From positions 750,767 to 814,766 of the forward strand of contig RPFO01000003.1 of the NCBI GenBank assembly GCA_009746045.1: a stretch of DNA of 64,000 nucleotides. Direction: 5' to 3'. Every line of letters starts with the position of its first letter. Positions within the stretch are counted from its first letter, which is position 1. Below, piece by piece: positions 12,301-22,400 of this stretch. Source of the DNA: Mesostigma viride (taxonomy: Eukaryota; Streptophyta; Mesostigmatophyceae; Mesostigmatales; Mesostigmataceae). The translations under genes were made by a program, and so were the position numbers. The notes beneath the pieces were generated by a model. That model made no database searches and was not told where the DNA came from. It saw only the letters and a program-made list of their open reading frames with translations.

Positions 12301-13552
12301 CCTCTGTGAAACCTCATGAGGCACGCACCAGCGTTCCTCGAGAAGTCTTGGGGCAGTCCTGCAGCCAGTCCTGCAGGCTGGGCTTCCTTGACCTGCGCGG
12401 TGGTGGTGGTTGTCGCACCCCAGCTCCGGCCGTCACCACCTGCCGCAGCACGGTGATGATCTCAGTGAACGTGGGCCGGCCAGTTGGCTGGTAGGAAAAG
12501 CAGCGATGCAGGAGGTCCACCACAGCGCTGGGCAAGCCCTCAGGAATTGCGGGACACATTTTCCGCGGAGCTGTGACGTTTGCCTTTATTTCATGGGTGC
12601 TCAGGCCAGCCCAGGGGGTGCACGCGGATGCCATATCCACCAGAATGCATCCAAACGCCCACGCATCGGCTGCCGTGGTCACACCCCCAAACTCATCAGG
12701 AACCCACTGCTCAGGCGCCATGTAGTTGGGCGTGCCTTGCACTGCAGTGGGCACGTCGGACGTGCTGCTGTTTCGGGGCGCGGAAATGCCAAAGTCGGCC
12801 ACGAATACCAGGCCAGCATACTTGTGCAGCAGGATGTTGGAAGGTTTCAGGTTCAGGACCATGATGCCTCTCTCATGCAGATCCGCGACCGCCATGGCTA
12901 TGTCCATGCTGATGCCCCTGATGCGGTCAAATGGCAGGCCTTTACCAGCAACGCCAGCACCAGAGCTTTCTACGGACTCTCGGTGCTGCTGCAGAGCCTT
13001 GTCCAAGGAGGTTCTGTAACGTGGCATGACCACGCACAGCTGGCCATTGATGCTGGCGACGCCAATGACGCGGCACACATTGTGGCACAAGAGTGATGCC
13101 TGGTGCCAGATCTTCATCTCTCTGCGAAACTTGGTGGTATCATCCTCCGTTAGCCCTCTGGCACGGTACACCTTGACCACAACCTCCTGCTCGCCTGGTT
13201 GCAGGGTTGCGGCTGAAACGGTCGCCATCGCCCCATCATGAAGGAGTTCGCCCAACGTCAACCGCTCCTGGGCTATCTGTGGGACCAGCACATCCGTCAA
13301 GCCTGGCGTTCCCAGGCGCAGCTGTTGGTCCTGCTGCTCCACCCATTGCTCAACAGCTGAACGCAGAGCGAAGACTGGAGCCAGCTTCGTGTCGACGACC
13401 CTCGCATTTGTTAGCGGGTCAGTCGTATTTCCGCGGGCGAACCACCGTTCGATAGCATCTCTTTCGTAGATTTGGCCTGTTTCCACTAGCATGACAGGAT
13501 CCCGCATCAGGTCGTACGAGATAGGGCACAGGAAATGCGCCGGGGGTTCCAT
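3209..13552 (-). CDS. Locus A: U-box / pseudokinase-like / ankyrin multi-exon gene (3' end not found)
   Basis: Reconstructed from ten phase-0 exons: 13552-12329 (U-box and kinase-like domain, 408 codons), then nine single-ankyrin exons at 11524-11426, 10688-10587, 9770-9669, 7785-7684, 7170-7069, 6162-6061, 4505-4404, 3721-3620 and 3310-3209. All internal junctions are AG/GT, and every ankyrin exon is 99 or 102 nt. The order and splice phase match loci B and C. The introns homologous to those between ankyrin repeats 8 and 9 are all short (309 bp here, 304 in B, 382 in C). The kinase catalytic loop has Asn234 where Asp is required, so phosphotransfer is probably lost. A membrane-anchor exon like those in B and C was not found. 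I am fairly sure of the exons. Their joining into one transcript is inferred from matching phases and from the parallel loci. Confidence 0.75.
3620..3721 (-). CDS. Locus A exon 9: single ankyrin repeat
   Basis: 102 nt, phase 0. Acceptor GTGGAACAG, donor GTGAGT. Peptide begins DGANVLLAAAAGGHLELVKY and ends GMSLDSKDK. Very similar to exon 9 of locus B (DGANVLLLAARVGH), which supports one-to-one exon correspondence between the loci. Confidence 0.87.
4404..4505 (-). CDS. Locus A exon 8: single ankyrin repeat
   Basis: 102 nt, phase 0. Acceptor TGAACCAG, donor GTATGC. Peptide begins EGRNALHHAAFRGHLGMVKY and ends GMSPDFKSQ. The preceding intron (4506-6060) holds a solo split-direct-repeat remnant of a PAT-like element. 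Confidence 0.85.
4583..5335. mobile_element. Solo split-direct-repeat relic of a PAT-like retrotransposon
   Basis: The stretch contains TTTCTTTATAG(T/C)GAGATG, the GGTTATAGGGTT region, GTCATTTGTTCAG, GTCAGCCTCTTTTC and the B-type end (GTATGCGCTCCACTCG to CACAGAA). These appear in the same order as the A2-B2 terminal structure of the full element at 39184-39777. No internal ORFs lie between A and B, so this is the equivalent of a solo LTR. About 200 bp near its left end is a CTCTCTCTCGCAGCG microsatellite expansion flanked by a second copy of the TTTCTTTATAG motif. It lies inside intron 4506-6060 of locus A. Confidence 0.7.
6061..6162 (-). CDS. Locus A exon 7: single ankyrin repeat
   Basis: 102 nt, phase 0. 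Acceptor GAAACAG, donor GTGAGT. Peptide begins TGTNAFHSAAAQGHVEIVKW and ends GMGLDSVSD. Confidence 0.85.
6572..6793. mobile_element. Internally deleted PAT-like terminal-repeat relic
   Basis: Begins AATCGTGGTTCTCTGAG like the A repeat of the full element, then jumps to GGCCTCTTTTCCCG and the complete B-type sequence (AAGTGTTCCCATGA to CGCTTAACAGAA). About 400 bp of the A repeat is missing. It sits in intron 6163-7068 of locus A and shows a second independent insertion of the same family. Confidence 0.65.
7069..7170 (-). CDS. Locus A exon 6: single ankyrin repeat
   Basis: 102 nt, phase 0. Acceptor GAAAACAG, donor GTGAGT. Peptide begins HGCHTLHAAAWGGHLELVKY and ends GMRLDGRLE. Confidence 0.85.
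7684..7785 (-). CDS. Locus A exon 5: single ankyrin repeat
   Basis: 102 nt, phase 0. Acceptor AACGCAG, donor GTGAAC. Peptide begins NGCNALYMAALKGHLELVKY and ends GMTLEDLAV. The preceding intron (7786-9668) carries the CCACAAA array. Confidence 0.85.
8199..8970. repeat. CCACAAA heptamer satellite array (about 110 units)
   Basis: 772 bp of near-perfect 7-bp repeats. CCAAAAA variants cluster at about 8341-8372, 8410-8426 and 8627-8690, and CCCACAA variants lie at about 8695-8760, which shows expansion by local duplication of variant blocks. It lies in intron 7786-9668 of locus A. Because 7 is not a multiple of 3, all frames stay open and long spurious ORFs appear on both strands. None is a gene. 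Confidence 0.95.
9669..9770 (-). CDS. Locus A exon 4: single ankyrin repeat
   Basis: 102 nt, phase 0. Acceptor AAACCAG, donor GTAACG. Peptide begins AGYNAVILAAEGGHLRLVKY. It carries the canonical ankyrin helix pattern (A at 9-10, GHL turn, LVKYLVED second helix). Confidence 0.85.
10587..10688 (-). CDS. Locus A exon 3: single ankyrin repeat
   Basis: 102 nt, phase 0. Acceptor ACGTAG, donor GTAAAT. Peptide begins SGRNALLLAANEGHLKLVKF and ends GMSLDARDW. It is the counterpart of exon 3 in B (NERNALLLAANKGH) and C. Confidence 0.85.
11426..11524 (-). CDS. Locus A exon 2: first ankyrin-like repeat (99 nt)
   Basis: Acceptor ATCACAG, donor GTACGT, phase 0, 33 codons. The peptide starts DVPQSFLQAAREGRLDAIRQ, an N-capping ankyrin helix pair. 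It is homologous to the 99-nt second exons of loci B (17178) and C (49230), whose peptides start DLPRSFLQAAEEGRMDAVRH. Distinct from the later 34-residue repeats. Confidence 0.85.
12329..13552 (-). CDS. Locus A exon 1: U-box plus kinase-like domain with catalytic Asp replaced by Asn
   Basis: The start is taken at 13552 (context GCCATGG, peptide MEPPAHFLCPISYDLM), because loci B and C begin at the same methionine. An upstream in-frame Met at 13567 is less likely. Residues about 4-75 form a U-box (CPISYDLMRDPVML, TGQIYERDAIERWF), the E2-binding fold of plant-type U-box ubiquitin ligases. Residues about 105-365 form a kinase fold: a degenerate glycine loop (DGAMATV), VVVK lysine, VADFG, APEQW, and WAFGCIL of helix F. 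In the catalytic loop the sequence is VLNLKPSN, with Asn234 at the position of the essential Asp. The C-terminus ends in a short tail with SLQDWLQDCPKTSRGTL. The exon ends at a GTGCGT donor (12328-12323), which matches the donor position in B and C. If that donor were skipped, translation would stop a few codons later at 12314. Confidence 0.85.
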
Positions 13553-14903
13553 GGCGCTTATATTCAATAACCTTTTTGATGGCTTCCTTGGCCGGCCCAG
13601 GCAGAGAGTACGGTATCGCCTCAGCGAAATTTACCAAATACAGTAGCAACCACGTCTGGCCTGGAGACTTGTGCCAGCGTTAAGGGCGAACTGGTAACGG
13701 GTACGTGGACTTACTCTGCCCTTCCACAACACGCACTCTGCCTGTCTCATTCCAGCAACAAACGGCGTCGTTGCCGAGGATGGCTGTGCATCGCGATGAA
13801 TTCTGTAAGCAAATCCATATCTGCCACACTCCATGCTGCGTTTGTCATTCCATGCAAAGTTTGCCCGTTAAGCCCTGACAATAGAAAAGGCAAGCCACGC
13901 ATTTGTTCCTTCCACAGCAGTTAAGAAAACCAATAAAAAATGACGTTGTCGACTCGATAATGACTGCGCGTTGCATGTTCCCAACGTACGTTGGCCAGCT
14001 CGTCTGTCCAATGTTCCCAATTCAAGCAAGTTCTGGAAAAATATTTCTCGTCGCTAGAATCTTTACGACCACGCGGCCACGCTTGCTTACTACTAATACG
14101 TAGCCTTAGGAGTCGGAACTCACAAAGGCTACATGACACTGTGCTAATTGCCACCATATGCGGACATTGTTGTGGCGTGGGACAAGAACAACATGCGGCC
14201 ATTGACTAGCTGGATGCTGGTGGCATGTGCGGTCCTGCCAACTTCAGGTTCTCGCGGGAGATTCTCCCAGGGAGAGACATCTCCCGCGCAAAAGGTGGCT
14301 CCAGCGATCTGAGGCTTCGTGCGCTGAAATGTACGGACGCCATCCCGACGCCCCGACTGCGCGCGTAAATAATGGACAACGACAGGTATTATTCCTGGTT
14401 TCGCTCTAGTTTCATGGCGTAACCCGCGCTGTCTGTAACTGTTTGATCGACAATGTCGTGAAAACGTGCACAGTAAAATAATCGTCCACATGCACCATCG
14501 TCGCGACGGGAGATATATGCGTTAGTTTGACCTCCCGAACTACGTCCCTAGGATTCGTTGGCCGTTGCTGACACAACCTTCTCAGAATAGCACTGAAGTC
14601 TAAGTTTGATCACAGCTACGGGTTTGGTTATGGCCAGGGTCAAGGGTAGTTGTTTCTAGTTTGCGGCGTGATCCGCCTGCGGGGTCGCAACATGTGGACG
14701 CCATACCCTTGTGCATACCGCGCATTATCGCTGGCGCACAATGGTCGAGGATACCACTGCATTGCTTCCTTCGACCCCACGAGGTCGTAGCATTTGGCCT
14801 ACGTCACTTTTAAAACAGTCCTACAAAACATGGATGTGCCTGCTTTTACCAGCCCCTGAAAATATTTATTCTAAGGTTGCCAGAGAGAGAAAACCCACCT
14901 GCC
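13553..14903. promoter_or_regulatory. Shared divergent promoter region between loci A and B
   Basis: 1.35 kb separates the two start codons, which point away from each other. The 14220-14903 part is homologous to 47290-47918 in front of locus C. Shared strings include CTCGCGGGAGATTCT, GTTTGATCGACAAT, ACATGCACCATCGTCGCGAC, ATGGCCAGGGTCAAG, GTGGACGCCATACCC and the leader CCAGAGAGAGAAAA before the ATG. I cannot point to a certain TATA box. AAAATATTTATTC at about 14860 is the best candidate for B. No coding exon is supported here. Confidence 0.6.
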
Positions 14904-16415
14904 ATGGAACCGCCGGCGCAGTTCCTGTGCCCTATCTCGTGCGACCTGATGCGCGATCCTGTCATGCTCGTGGAAACAGGCCAGACCTACGAAAGGGCTG
15001 CTATTGAGCAGTGGTTTGCTCGTGGAAACAATACTGACCCGCTGACCAACAAGAGGGTGGCCGACAAGAAAGTGGTCCCGTTGTCAGCCCTGCGTTCGCT
15101 GGTTGAGGAATGGGTGGAGCAGCAACAAGAACGGCAGCGTCTGGGAATCGCAGGCTCGAATGTCCAGGTGCCACAAATAGCCCAAGATCAATTGACATTA
15201 AGCGAGGTACTTCATGACGGGGCGATGGCGACTGTTTCAGCGGCCATCCTGCAACCAGGTGGGCAGCAGGTTGTGGTCAAGGTGTTCCGTGCCAGAGGGC
15301 TAACTGAGGAGGACTCCGCCAAATTTCGCAGAGAGGTCCAGATCTTGCACCATGCATCACTCTTCTGCCACAACGTGTGTCGCCTCATAGGGGTGGCCAG
15401 CATCAGCAGCCAGCTGTGCATGGTCATGCCCCGTTACAAAACCTCCTTGGACGCGGCTCTGCGACAGCTTCAGAGGTCTGAGCAAAGCTCCAACACTGGC
15501 CCTGCTAGTAAAGGCATGCCATTTGACCGCACCCTGGCCATCAGCCTGGATATCGCCCTGGCGGTCGCGGATCTGCACGAGCGAGGCATCATGGTCCTGG
15601 ACTTGAAGCCTGCCAACGTCTTGCTGGACAAGTATGGGCGGGCGGTCGTGGCAGACTTTGGAAGTTCAGCCCTTCGCAACCACACGCTTTCACTCTACAT
15701 GCCCACTTCAGCGCAAGGCACACCCAACTACATGGCGCCTGAGCAGTGGGTCCCTGATGAGTTTGGGGGGGTGACCACGGCAGCAGATGCGTGGGCGTTT
15801 GGATGCATTCTGGTGGAGATGGCATCCGGAGCCCCACCCTGGGCTGGTTTGAGCATGTTTCAAATGATGGCAAACGTCACAGCTCCGCGAAAAATGTGTC
15901 CTGCGATTCCTGAGGGCTTGCCCAGCGCTTTAGCGGAACTCCTGCATCGCTGCTTTTCCTACCAGCCAGCCAACCGGCCCGCATTTGCTGAGATCATCAC
16001 TGTGCTGCGGCAGCCGTGGATGACTGGGTTGCAACCAGCACCGCCACTACCCAAGGCAGCAAAGACCAGCCTGGAGCGGTCGATGCAGGCCTGCCCAAAG
16101 ACGGCGACAGAAGTGGTGGCGACGGCTGGGGTGAAAGCAGCACTGCCACCGGCCAAGGCACCAAAGACCAGCCTGGAGGGGTCGGTTGAGGCCTCCCCAA
16201 AGACTGCTTCAGTGGTGGTGGCCACATCTGCAGTGCGACCAGCACCGCCACCGCCCAAGGCACCTGAGACCAGCCTGGAAGGGTCGGTGCAGGCCTGCCC
16301 GAAACCTGTGGCAGCGGCGGCTGTGGTACAGTCAGCAAAGCAACTGCAAAAGGCAAAGCAACCCAACCTGCAGAGCTGGCTGCGTACTTGCCCAAAGACC
16401 GCAAAGGGAAAACTG
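14904..16415 (+). CDS. Locus B exon 1: U-box and protein kinase domain
   Basis: 504 codons. The ATG at 14904 has context TGCCATGG and the same MEPPAQFLCPIS start as locus C. The in-frame Met at 14877 is probably 5' leader, because locus C is out of frame there. U-box about residues 4-75 (CPISCDLMRDPVML, TYERAAIEQWF). Kinase about 105-365: degenerate glycine loop DGAMATV, Lys126 in VVVKVF, Asp233 in VLDLKPAN, Asp251 in VADFG, then APEQW. The residue before the catalytic Asp is Leu, not Arg, so this is a non-RD type loop. After the kinase comes a low-complexity tail with three 34-residue repeats (16053-16358), then NLQSWLRTCPKTAKGKL. The exon ends CTG at 16415 before donor GTGCGT. Read-through would stop at 16463. 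Confidence 0.87.
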
Positions 16416-19400
16416 GTGCGTTCCCGCATAAAGCTGTTGCATCATGCCATATGGAGGCATTGAAGAGTCCAACACAAATGTTCTTGTACAGAGCTTTGAT
16501 ATGTTTGTGCAGTCTGATTGTGGATAGTAAGTTCTTTCAAATGCACACGTAATGCCCTCTCCAGGCTGCGCTCATAACCGCTCAATGTTCCCTACGCTAT
16601 CCGTGTGCATGTCTGTCTGGAATTTCTGAGGACATCCTAGGCGGCTCATGTCTGCGGTGAACACAATCGCATGTCTTTGCGTTGGGTGCAGGTACCAATA
16701 GCACAGGATGGGAGAGACTGGTCCTTCTGGCCTCTAAGGATAGTAATTTACCCTTCAACCAATAGCCCTCAATTGCTAAGCCCCAAGCAGTACATTATGA
16801 ATTATAAGCCGCTACACACATAACCCTAATCCCTGCACCCCTCGCCATACACCGGTGACCTTAGACCCTTGAACACCAGAACGTTATTTTATTATTAGCA
16901 TATTCCCTGGTTTGGTACTCAATCCTCACTTTGCAAATTAGTTTTTCCTGGTCTGTTTTGGCAAATGTTTTGTGATTGGCAGTGTCTGCCTTGCAGCCGT
17001 AGAGGTTTCTATTTTTTTGTAAGTGGGCTGGTATTTTCTGTGCTGTAGTTTGTGAAAGAGGGTTTTTTAAAAGATGTATCTCTGGCCCTGCGCAAATCGA
17101 TACCATCGGCAAAGGTTGCCCTCAACCAGCTTTGACATACATTTATGACTCTTGTGTGGGGGCACTGGTAATGACAGGACCTCCCGCGATCGTTCCTACA
17201 AGCCGCCGAGGAGGGTCGAATGGACGCGGTCCGGCATTTTGTGAACCAAGGGGTCAAGTTGAGCGTCAAGGACGAGGTACATGCTGCTTACGCAGAAATT
17301 TCAGCCTTTGGCCATGGCTTGGTCTTGGACCCGAAGTACGTATCTTTCTGTGTTTCGTGATCCTGATGTCATCCTACCATTTGCAGTGCTGTCTATTGGC
17401 AGTGGCACAAAAGCAGGGACAATGTGGCCGGGGGGAATAAGCGGTTGTTGGGTAGAAGCAGATGCGAGTGTTGCACGTTCCTTCCATTACGGACGCCATC
17501 GGGAGCTGAGAAAGATTATTACGGTGCCAGTTCCAATACATCGGGAGTGCTACTTGCTGTGGGCTACTTTTTACATCTTTGGTGCAAATCGCAGAATGAG
17601 CGCAATGCACTCCTACTTGCCGCCAACAAGGGTCACCCAGAGGTGGTCAAATTCCTGGTGGAGGACAAAAGGATGAGCCTGGGCGCCAGCGACAAGGTAA
17701 ATACATTTTCCCTCAAAAGCTAGCTGCTTTCATAGCTTTGTTTTGCTTGGGGACTCCCTGTCATTCAGACATCGGGCTGATCTGTGCCTTGTAGTGCCTA
17801 AAAGTACTTTACTAAGCTCTTTTGTTTGCCTGGCAGGACTACGCTAGTTATGTTTTAGGGTTTAGGGTTTAGGGTTTAGGGAAGTACTTAATGAAGTTCT
17901 TTTATTTGCCTGGCAGGACTACGCTAGTTCTGTTTTAGGGTTTAGGGTTTAGGGACGTACTTTACTAAGTTCTTTTATTTGCCTGGCAGGACTACGCTAG
18001 CTCTGCGTACCATCGTGGGAATCAGGCACGCGCTGTTGATAGGGTATGGCCTCGTACGTACACATGTTGGCTTGTTACGATGATTCAATAACACCACTAC
18101 AGCATCGATAACAACACTGCAGCATCGATAACACCGCTACAGCATCGATAACAACACTACAGCATCGATAACACCACTACAGCATCGATAACATCACTGC
18201 AGCATCGATAACAACACTGCAGCATCGATAACACCACTACAGCATCGATAACACCACTACAGCATCGATAACAACACTGCAGCATCGATAACACCGCTAC
18301 AGCATCGATAACAACACTGCAGCATCGATAATAACACTACTGCATCGATAACACCACTACAGCATCGATAACAACACTACAGCATCGATAACACCACTAC
18401 AGCATAGTTAATACTTAGCATCGGCATATGTGACACTCTCTACAGCTCTTCTTGCAGGCAGAACATGCAACAGCCATGTTGTCTCCATGCTAACTGAGCA
18501 CAGCGCTGACATGGCTGCTCACTTAGTGATCGATAGGCTGCATGCTTAGGCTTGGTAGGAATCCAGGCAGATAAGTAACTTTTCTGGCATACGTAACTTT
18601 TCTGGGGTTATCGTTCACTCTTTGGTGCCTGCCCTACACCAGCTTAATCCGTGTTAGCTAGGATGCCTTCATCATTTGCAAAGCTTTGTGCCCTCACCTG
18701 TAAGATAACTGCGCCTTTGCCTTGCCATTGCTGCCCGCTCAACTACCTCATGTGCCTCGCGTCGGTTTTCGTGGCAGCGCACCGTGTTCTTTCATGGGGG
18801 GGTAAATATTACACATGCCCTGCACTGCATCTTGTGGGTGGTCGGGGGGGAGTGCTGCCTATTTTGAGTCAATTCTTGCCTTGTCCATTGAAGGGTATGT
18901 GCAACATTTTCCTTTCTTTTGACTCTCACTGGGCACACCACGAGACGCCCCTGCTGCATGCCTTCTGGGCTGAGAGACCCATTGTATTGAGGACAGCACC
19001 GTTTGCTGCATGTGACAATACCACCTGTTCTACTGGCCGGTATGGATGTTTGCGTGCCAAAGACCAGCAAGTCAGGTAGAGACTACTTTAGGACCTCCTC
19101 TTTTCCCCACTGCCGTGCGCGGCCCTTTTGTAGCAACAGGTAAACAGAGTTGAACCGGGGCCTACTAGACGTGTTCGAGAGGTACTACGAGGATCAGCCA
19201 AGAATCTGTCCCGTACCGGTGTGGTTCACCAGTTCCGCACACTAGCATGGTCTCCGCGTCGCGCTCGTTCATTAACACGTCGTTTGTAATAACTCAGTCC
19301 TAAAAATAGGACTGAGTATACCATCTTTGAGATCATGTGGCGGTAAGGGGGGGGGGGGTACCCCATATGTTTGATATGCATCATAGCACTCAATATCATG

Positions 19401-22400
19401 CTAATGCTTGGGCATATGCTTAAAAAATCATATGTTGACCAAATCATGTAAAATTATACATGAGTCTCAGCCCTTCCTCGCGATTTTGGAATTTTCTGTG
19501 GAAACCCGAGTGTGTAAAATCCAATAAAATCCATATTCACTATTAAAAATCATAGGCATGTAGATATCAGAGTTCTTGAACTGTGGCAAAAAACTTGACT
19601 CAATTCGGCCACTGGCACTGCCTGAAACATGCAAAACACTGCCAGTCCTATAAAAAGGACTGGGCCTTGGTAGCAAAATGCTAGCATGGGAGTGCGGTCG
19701 TACTACACACCACCGTGGCCACCAACCATGCCAATCAACTCATTTCCCTTCCAGCATAATAGGACAACATGCTTGCATCATCATATTGTAGTTATATTAT
19801 ACCTTATAATGTGCGAGAGCCTATGCAAGCACGTAGGGAGTGGGTTTGGATACCTACCCACGAAAGTTTTTTTTTTTAGTGTTAACCACCAATGTACTGG
19901 GCAGGTTAAGCATATTTCAAGTGTCTCTAACAAGAATGGACATGGATAAAACTGTTTTGCCTTGCCATGGCATGGCCAACATACTTGCTGGCACATGATG
20001 ACAGTGGTTTACCACCAAGATCTTTCACTCACCCATATAAGCTCGAAAGCACCCTTGACGAAGCCCATGGCCACACAATTATGCAGTATGAGCGTAGCAA
20101 AAGAATAACTAACATCTATGAAGGTGTTTAAACCCATACAGCGCCTAAAAACCTGCACAACTACACCAGGGCAAGGCAAATGCCTGGCAACATCATCTAA
20201 AAAGGGGGTTTTGGAGAGGGGCAGGCAACGGTCAAGAAAGAGCATCAAGACTCGAAACTGGCAACACCTCGCAAGCTTAAACTCATGTACGAACATCAAG
20301 AAACGATGAGACAACGATATTCCGGCTTTACCTTGCATGGCTGGCGTTACCTTGGCCCAGGCGGTGCCCGCAAAAGTGGCACTTTGCGGCACACACACCA
20401 TGACGTGACAGAGTGGACGAAATCATCAAATCTATACTGCCACTAAGTCAATTCTATGACCATGCATGATATCAAGTAGAAAGAAACCTATAAACCCTTC
20501 GAATTGCGCCGGAAAGCAGTTGTAGTGATCAATCCCGTCGACCTGCCTGATCGCAGCGTTTTCCAGCAAGAACGGTGCCGACACCTAGTAAATCGCATCC
20601 CCGCGAGCTGAAAATTAACTTGTATCATCTCTAGGATATATAAAATCTATTTCCTGAGTTTGGCCAGCTATATCGTCCGAAAACGTAAACTGCGTGCATG
20701 GGCGCAAGCCGCCATGGCTAGGTCGTGCATTTCCGGAACTCACGTTTCACGTGAAAAAGTACCCTTACCACCTGTACTTTGACCGTCCATTTGACCGTCC
20801 AAACAAAATCAAAAAAAATCCCAAAAATATGTCCCAGAAAGATCTTTTCACGTAGTATTTGAATAAATTTAGAGAGAATTTTTTTGCCAAACATTCTGAC
20901 TTGGGTGAATTTTCTACAAAACCCTAAAACTCAGTCCTAAAATTAGGACTGAGTTGAACTCAGTCCTAAAAATAGGTGTGGTTACAAACGACGTGTTAAA
21001 TTTCAGAGAAATTTTGCCTGCTTATATACGTTTTTGCAGCCCCTCGGCGTCGCGCCGTGAAAAGCTTCCTCCGCCAGGCGTCCAATCAGGTAGCAGGAAT
21101 GTGAAAAAATGGGCTCGAGCTGTGTGCAGCGCCGCGTCCATGTGGCGCCACACGGCGTCAGGAGTCGGCGTGGCGCCATATATGGCGCTGCGAATTCCCT
21201 ACCGTGTGGTCTGCAGCACCACGTCACAGTTGCGACTGCAAGTATTTTTCAGCGCGGCGCCGTCCCGGCGCCGCGCCATATCGTTTGGCGCGTCAATTTT
21301 TTTCCCGCGCGCGGCGCCTTTTAGGCGCCGCGCCATTCCATTTGCGCGTCGGCATACCAGCACCAGGGAATTTGAATTGCAGGTGCTGCGTTGGCGCTTT
21401 CCAGCCCTCCTGGAAGACCGACACCGTGGATGCACCTTGCACCCGAGCATCAACGGCGGGTATTCGCGACATCGGCCGAAAGTGACAACGATATTAGCAA
21501 CCCGACAGCCATATTCGACTGTGCAACGCCATTGTCGACCCCGAAGACTGAAAAAAGAGGTGAGCAATGGCGGTGGATGTACATGGATGCTTTTGACAGA
21601 TAGTTGTCCACAAGCAGCTCGTTGACGGGCTAAACACAATTAAAGCAAACGCACCGTTCAGAATCACAGCTACAATTTCTGATTCTTCTACTGCTTTGCT
21701 TATGGTGTATGCCTGTTTAATTGTGTGCAGCATCCCCGACCCGCCCTGCATTGTCCAGTTCTGCAAAGGTACGTCGACGTGTAGGTAGCTTGCGTTCTTT
21801 CTAGTTTGTTTGTTTGCTGTGTCGGTTGCTTTGTTGCTTGTTTTTGGTATGCGAGTGCACGCGTTCTGCATGTCATTTCTTTTAGTAAGCCCCACTTATT
21901 CATTTGTTGGAATCCAAGCATTATTGAAGCAGGCTGTCGTGCATGTTTTCGTTTCTGGGTTGCGCCATAGCTGCGTTGCTGGGTTGCTGGGTTTTGTTGC
22001 CATGGCAGCGCCGTATGATCCTTTTTTCCGGCCTGCAATATTGTCGACATCTTTCCCCCGGCTGGCATTCTTGGTTAATAACGTCAATGTCCTTGCTGCT
22101 TCCTTAGGTGCTTGATCTGCCTTGTTTTCGTGCCTTCTTTTGGTGGCCGGTGGTCACGGGATGCACAACAACGCTATCAGTTTTCGACCTATCCTTCCAC
22201 CCGCCGCCGCCGCCCCCGGCCGGCCTTCTTTTTTTGGTTGTTTTTGTTGGGGGCCGGCCGGGGGCGGCGGCGGCGGGTGGAAGGATTGGTCGAAAACTGA
22301 TAGCGTTGTTGTGCATCCCGTGACCACCGGCCACCAAAAGAAGGCACGAAAACAAGGCAGATCAAGCACCAAAGGAAGCAGCAAGGACATTGACGTTATT

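Noticed and set aside
12410-13241. Open frames on the plus strand opposite locus A exon 1 (up to 228 codons), and similar ones opposite B and D
   Set aside because: Shadow frames of GC-rich coding exons; no motif, while the minus strand has a full U-box and kinase.
14877-14903. Upstream Met as start of locus B
   Set aside because: Locus C lacks this Met in frame, whereas both share the ATG in a GCCATGG context nine codons later, directly before the U-box.
18086-18406. Regular 20-bp repeats suggesting a CRISPR array
   Set aside because: There are no spacers: units are directly contiguous and vary only at a few positions. The context is a eukaryotic intron.
20009-20401. 130-codon minus-strand ORF inside the TTAA element as a transposase
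   Set aside because: Too short, with no DDD/DDE-like or zinc-binding pattern that I can recognise.
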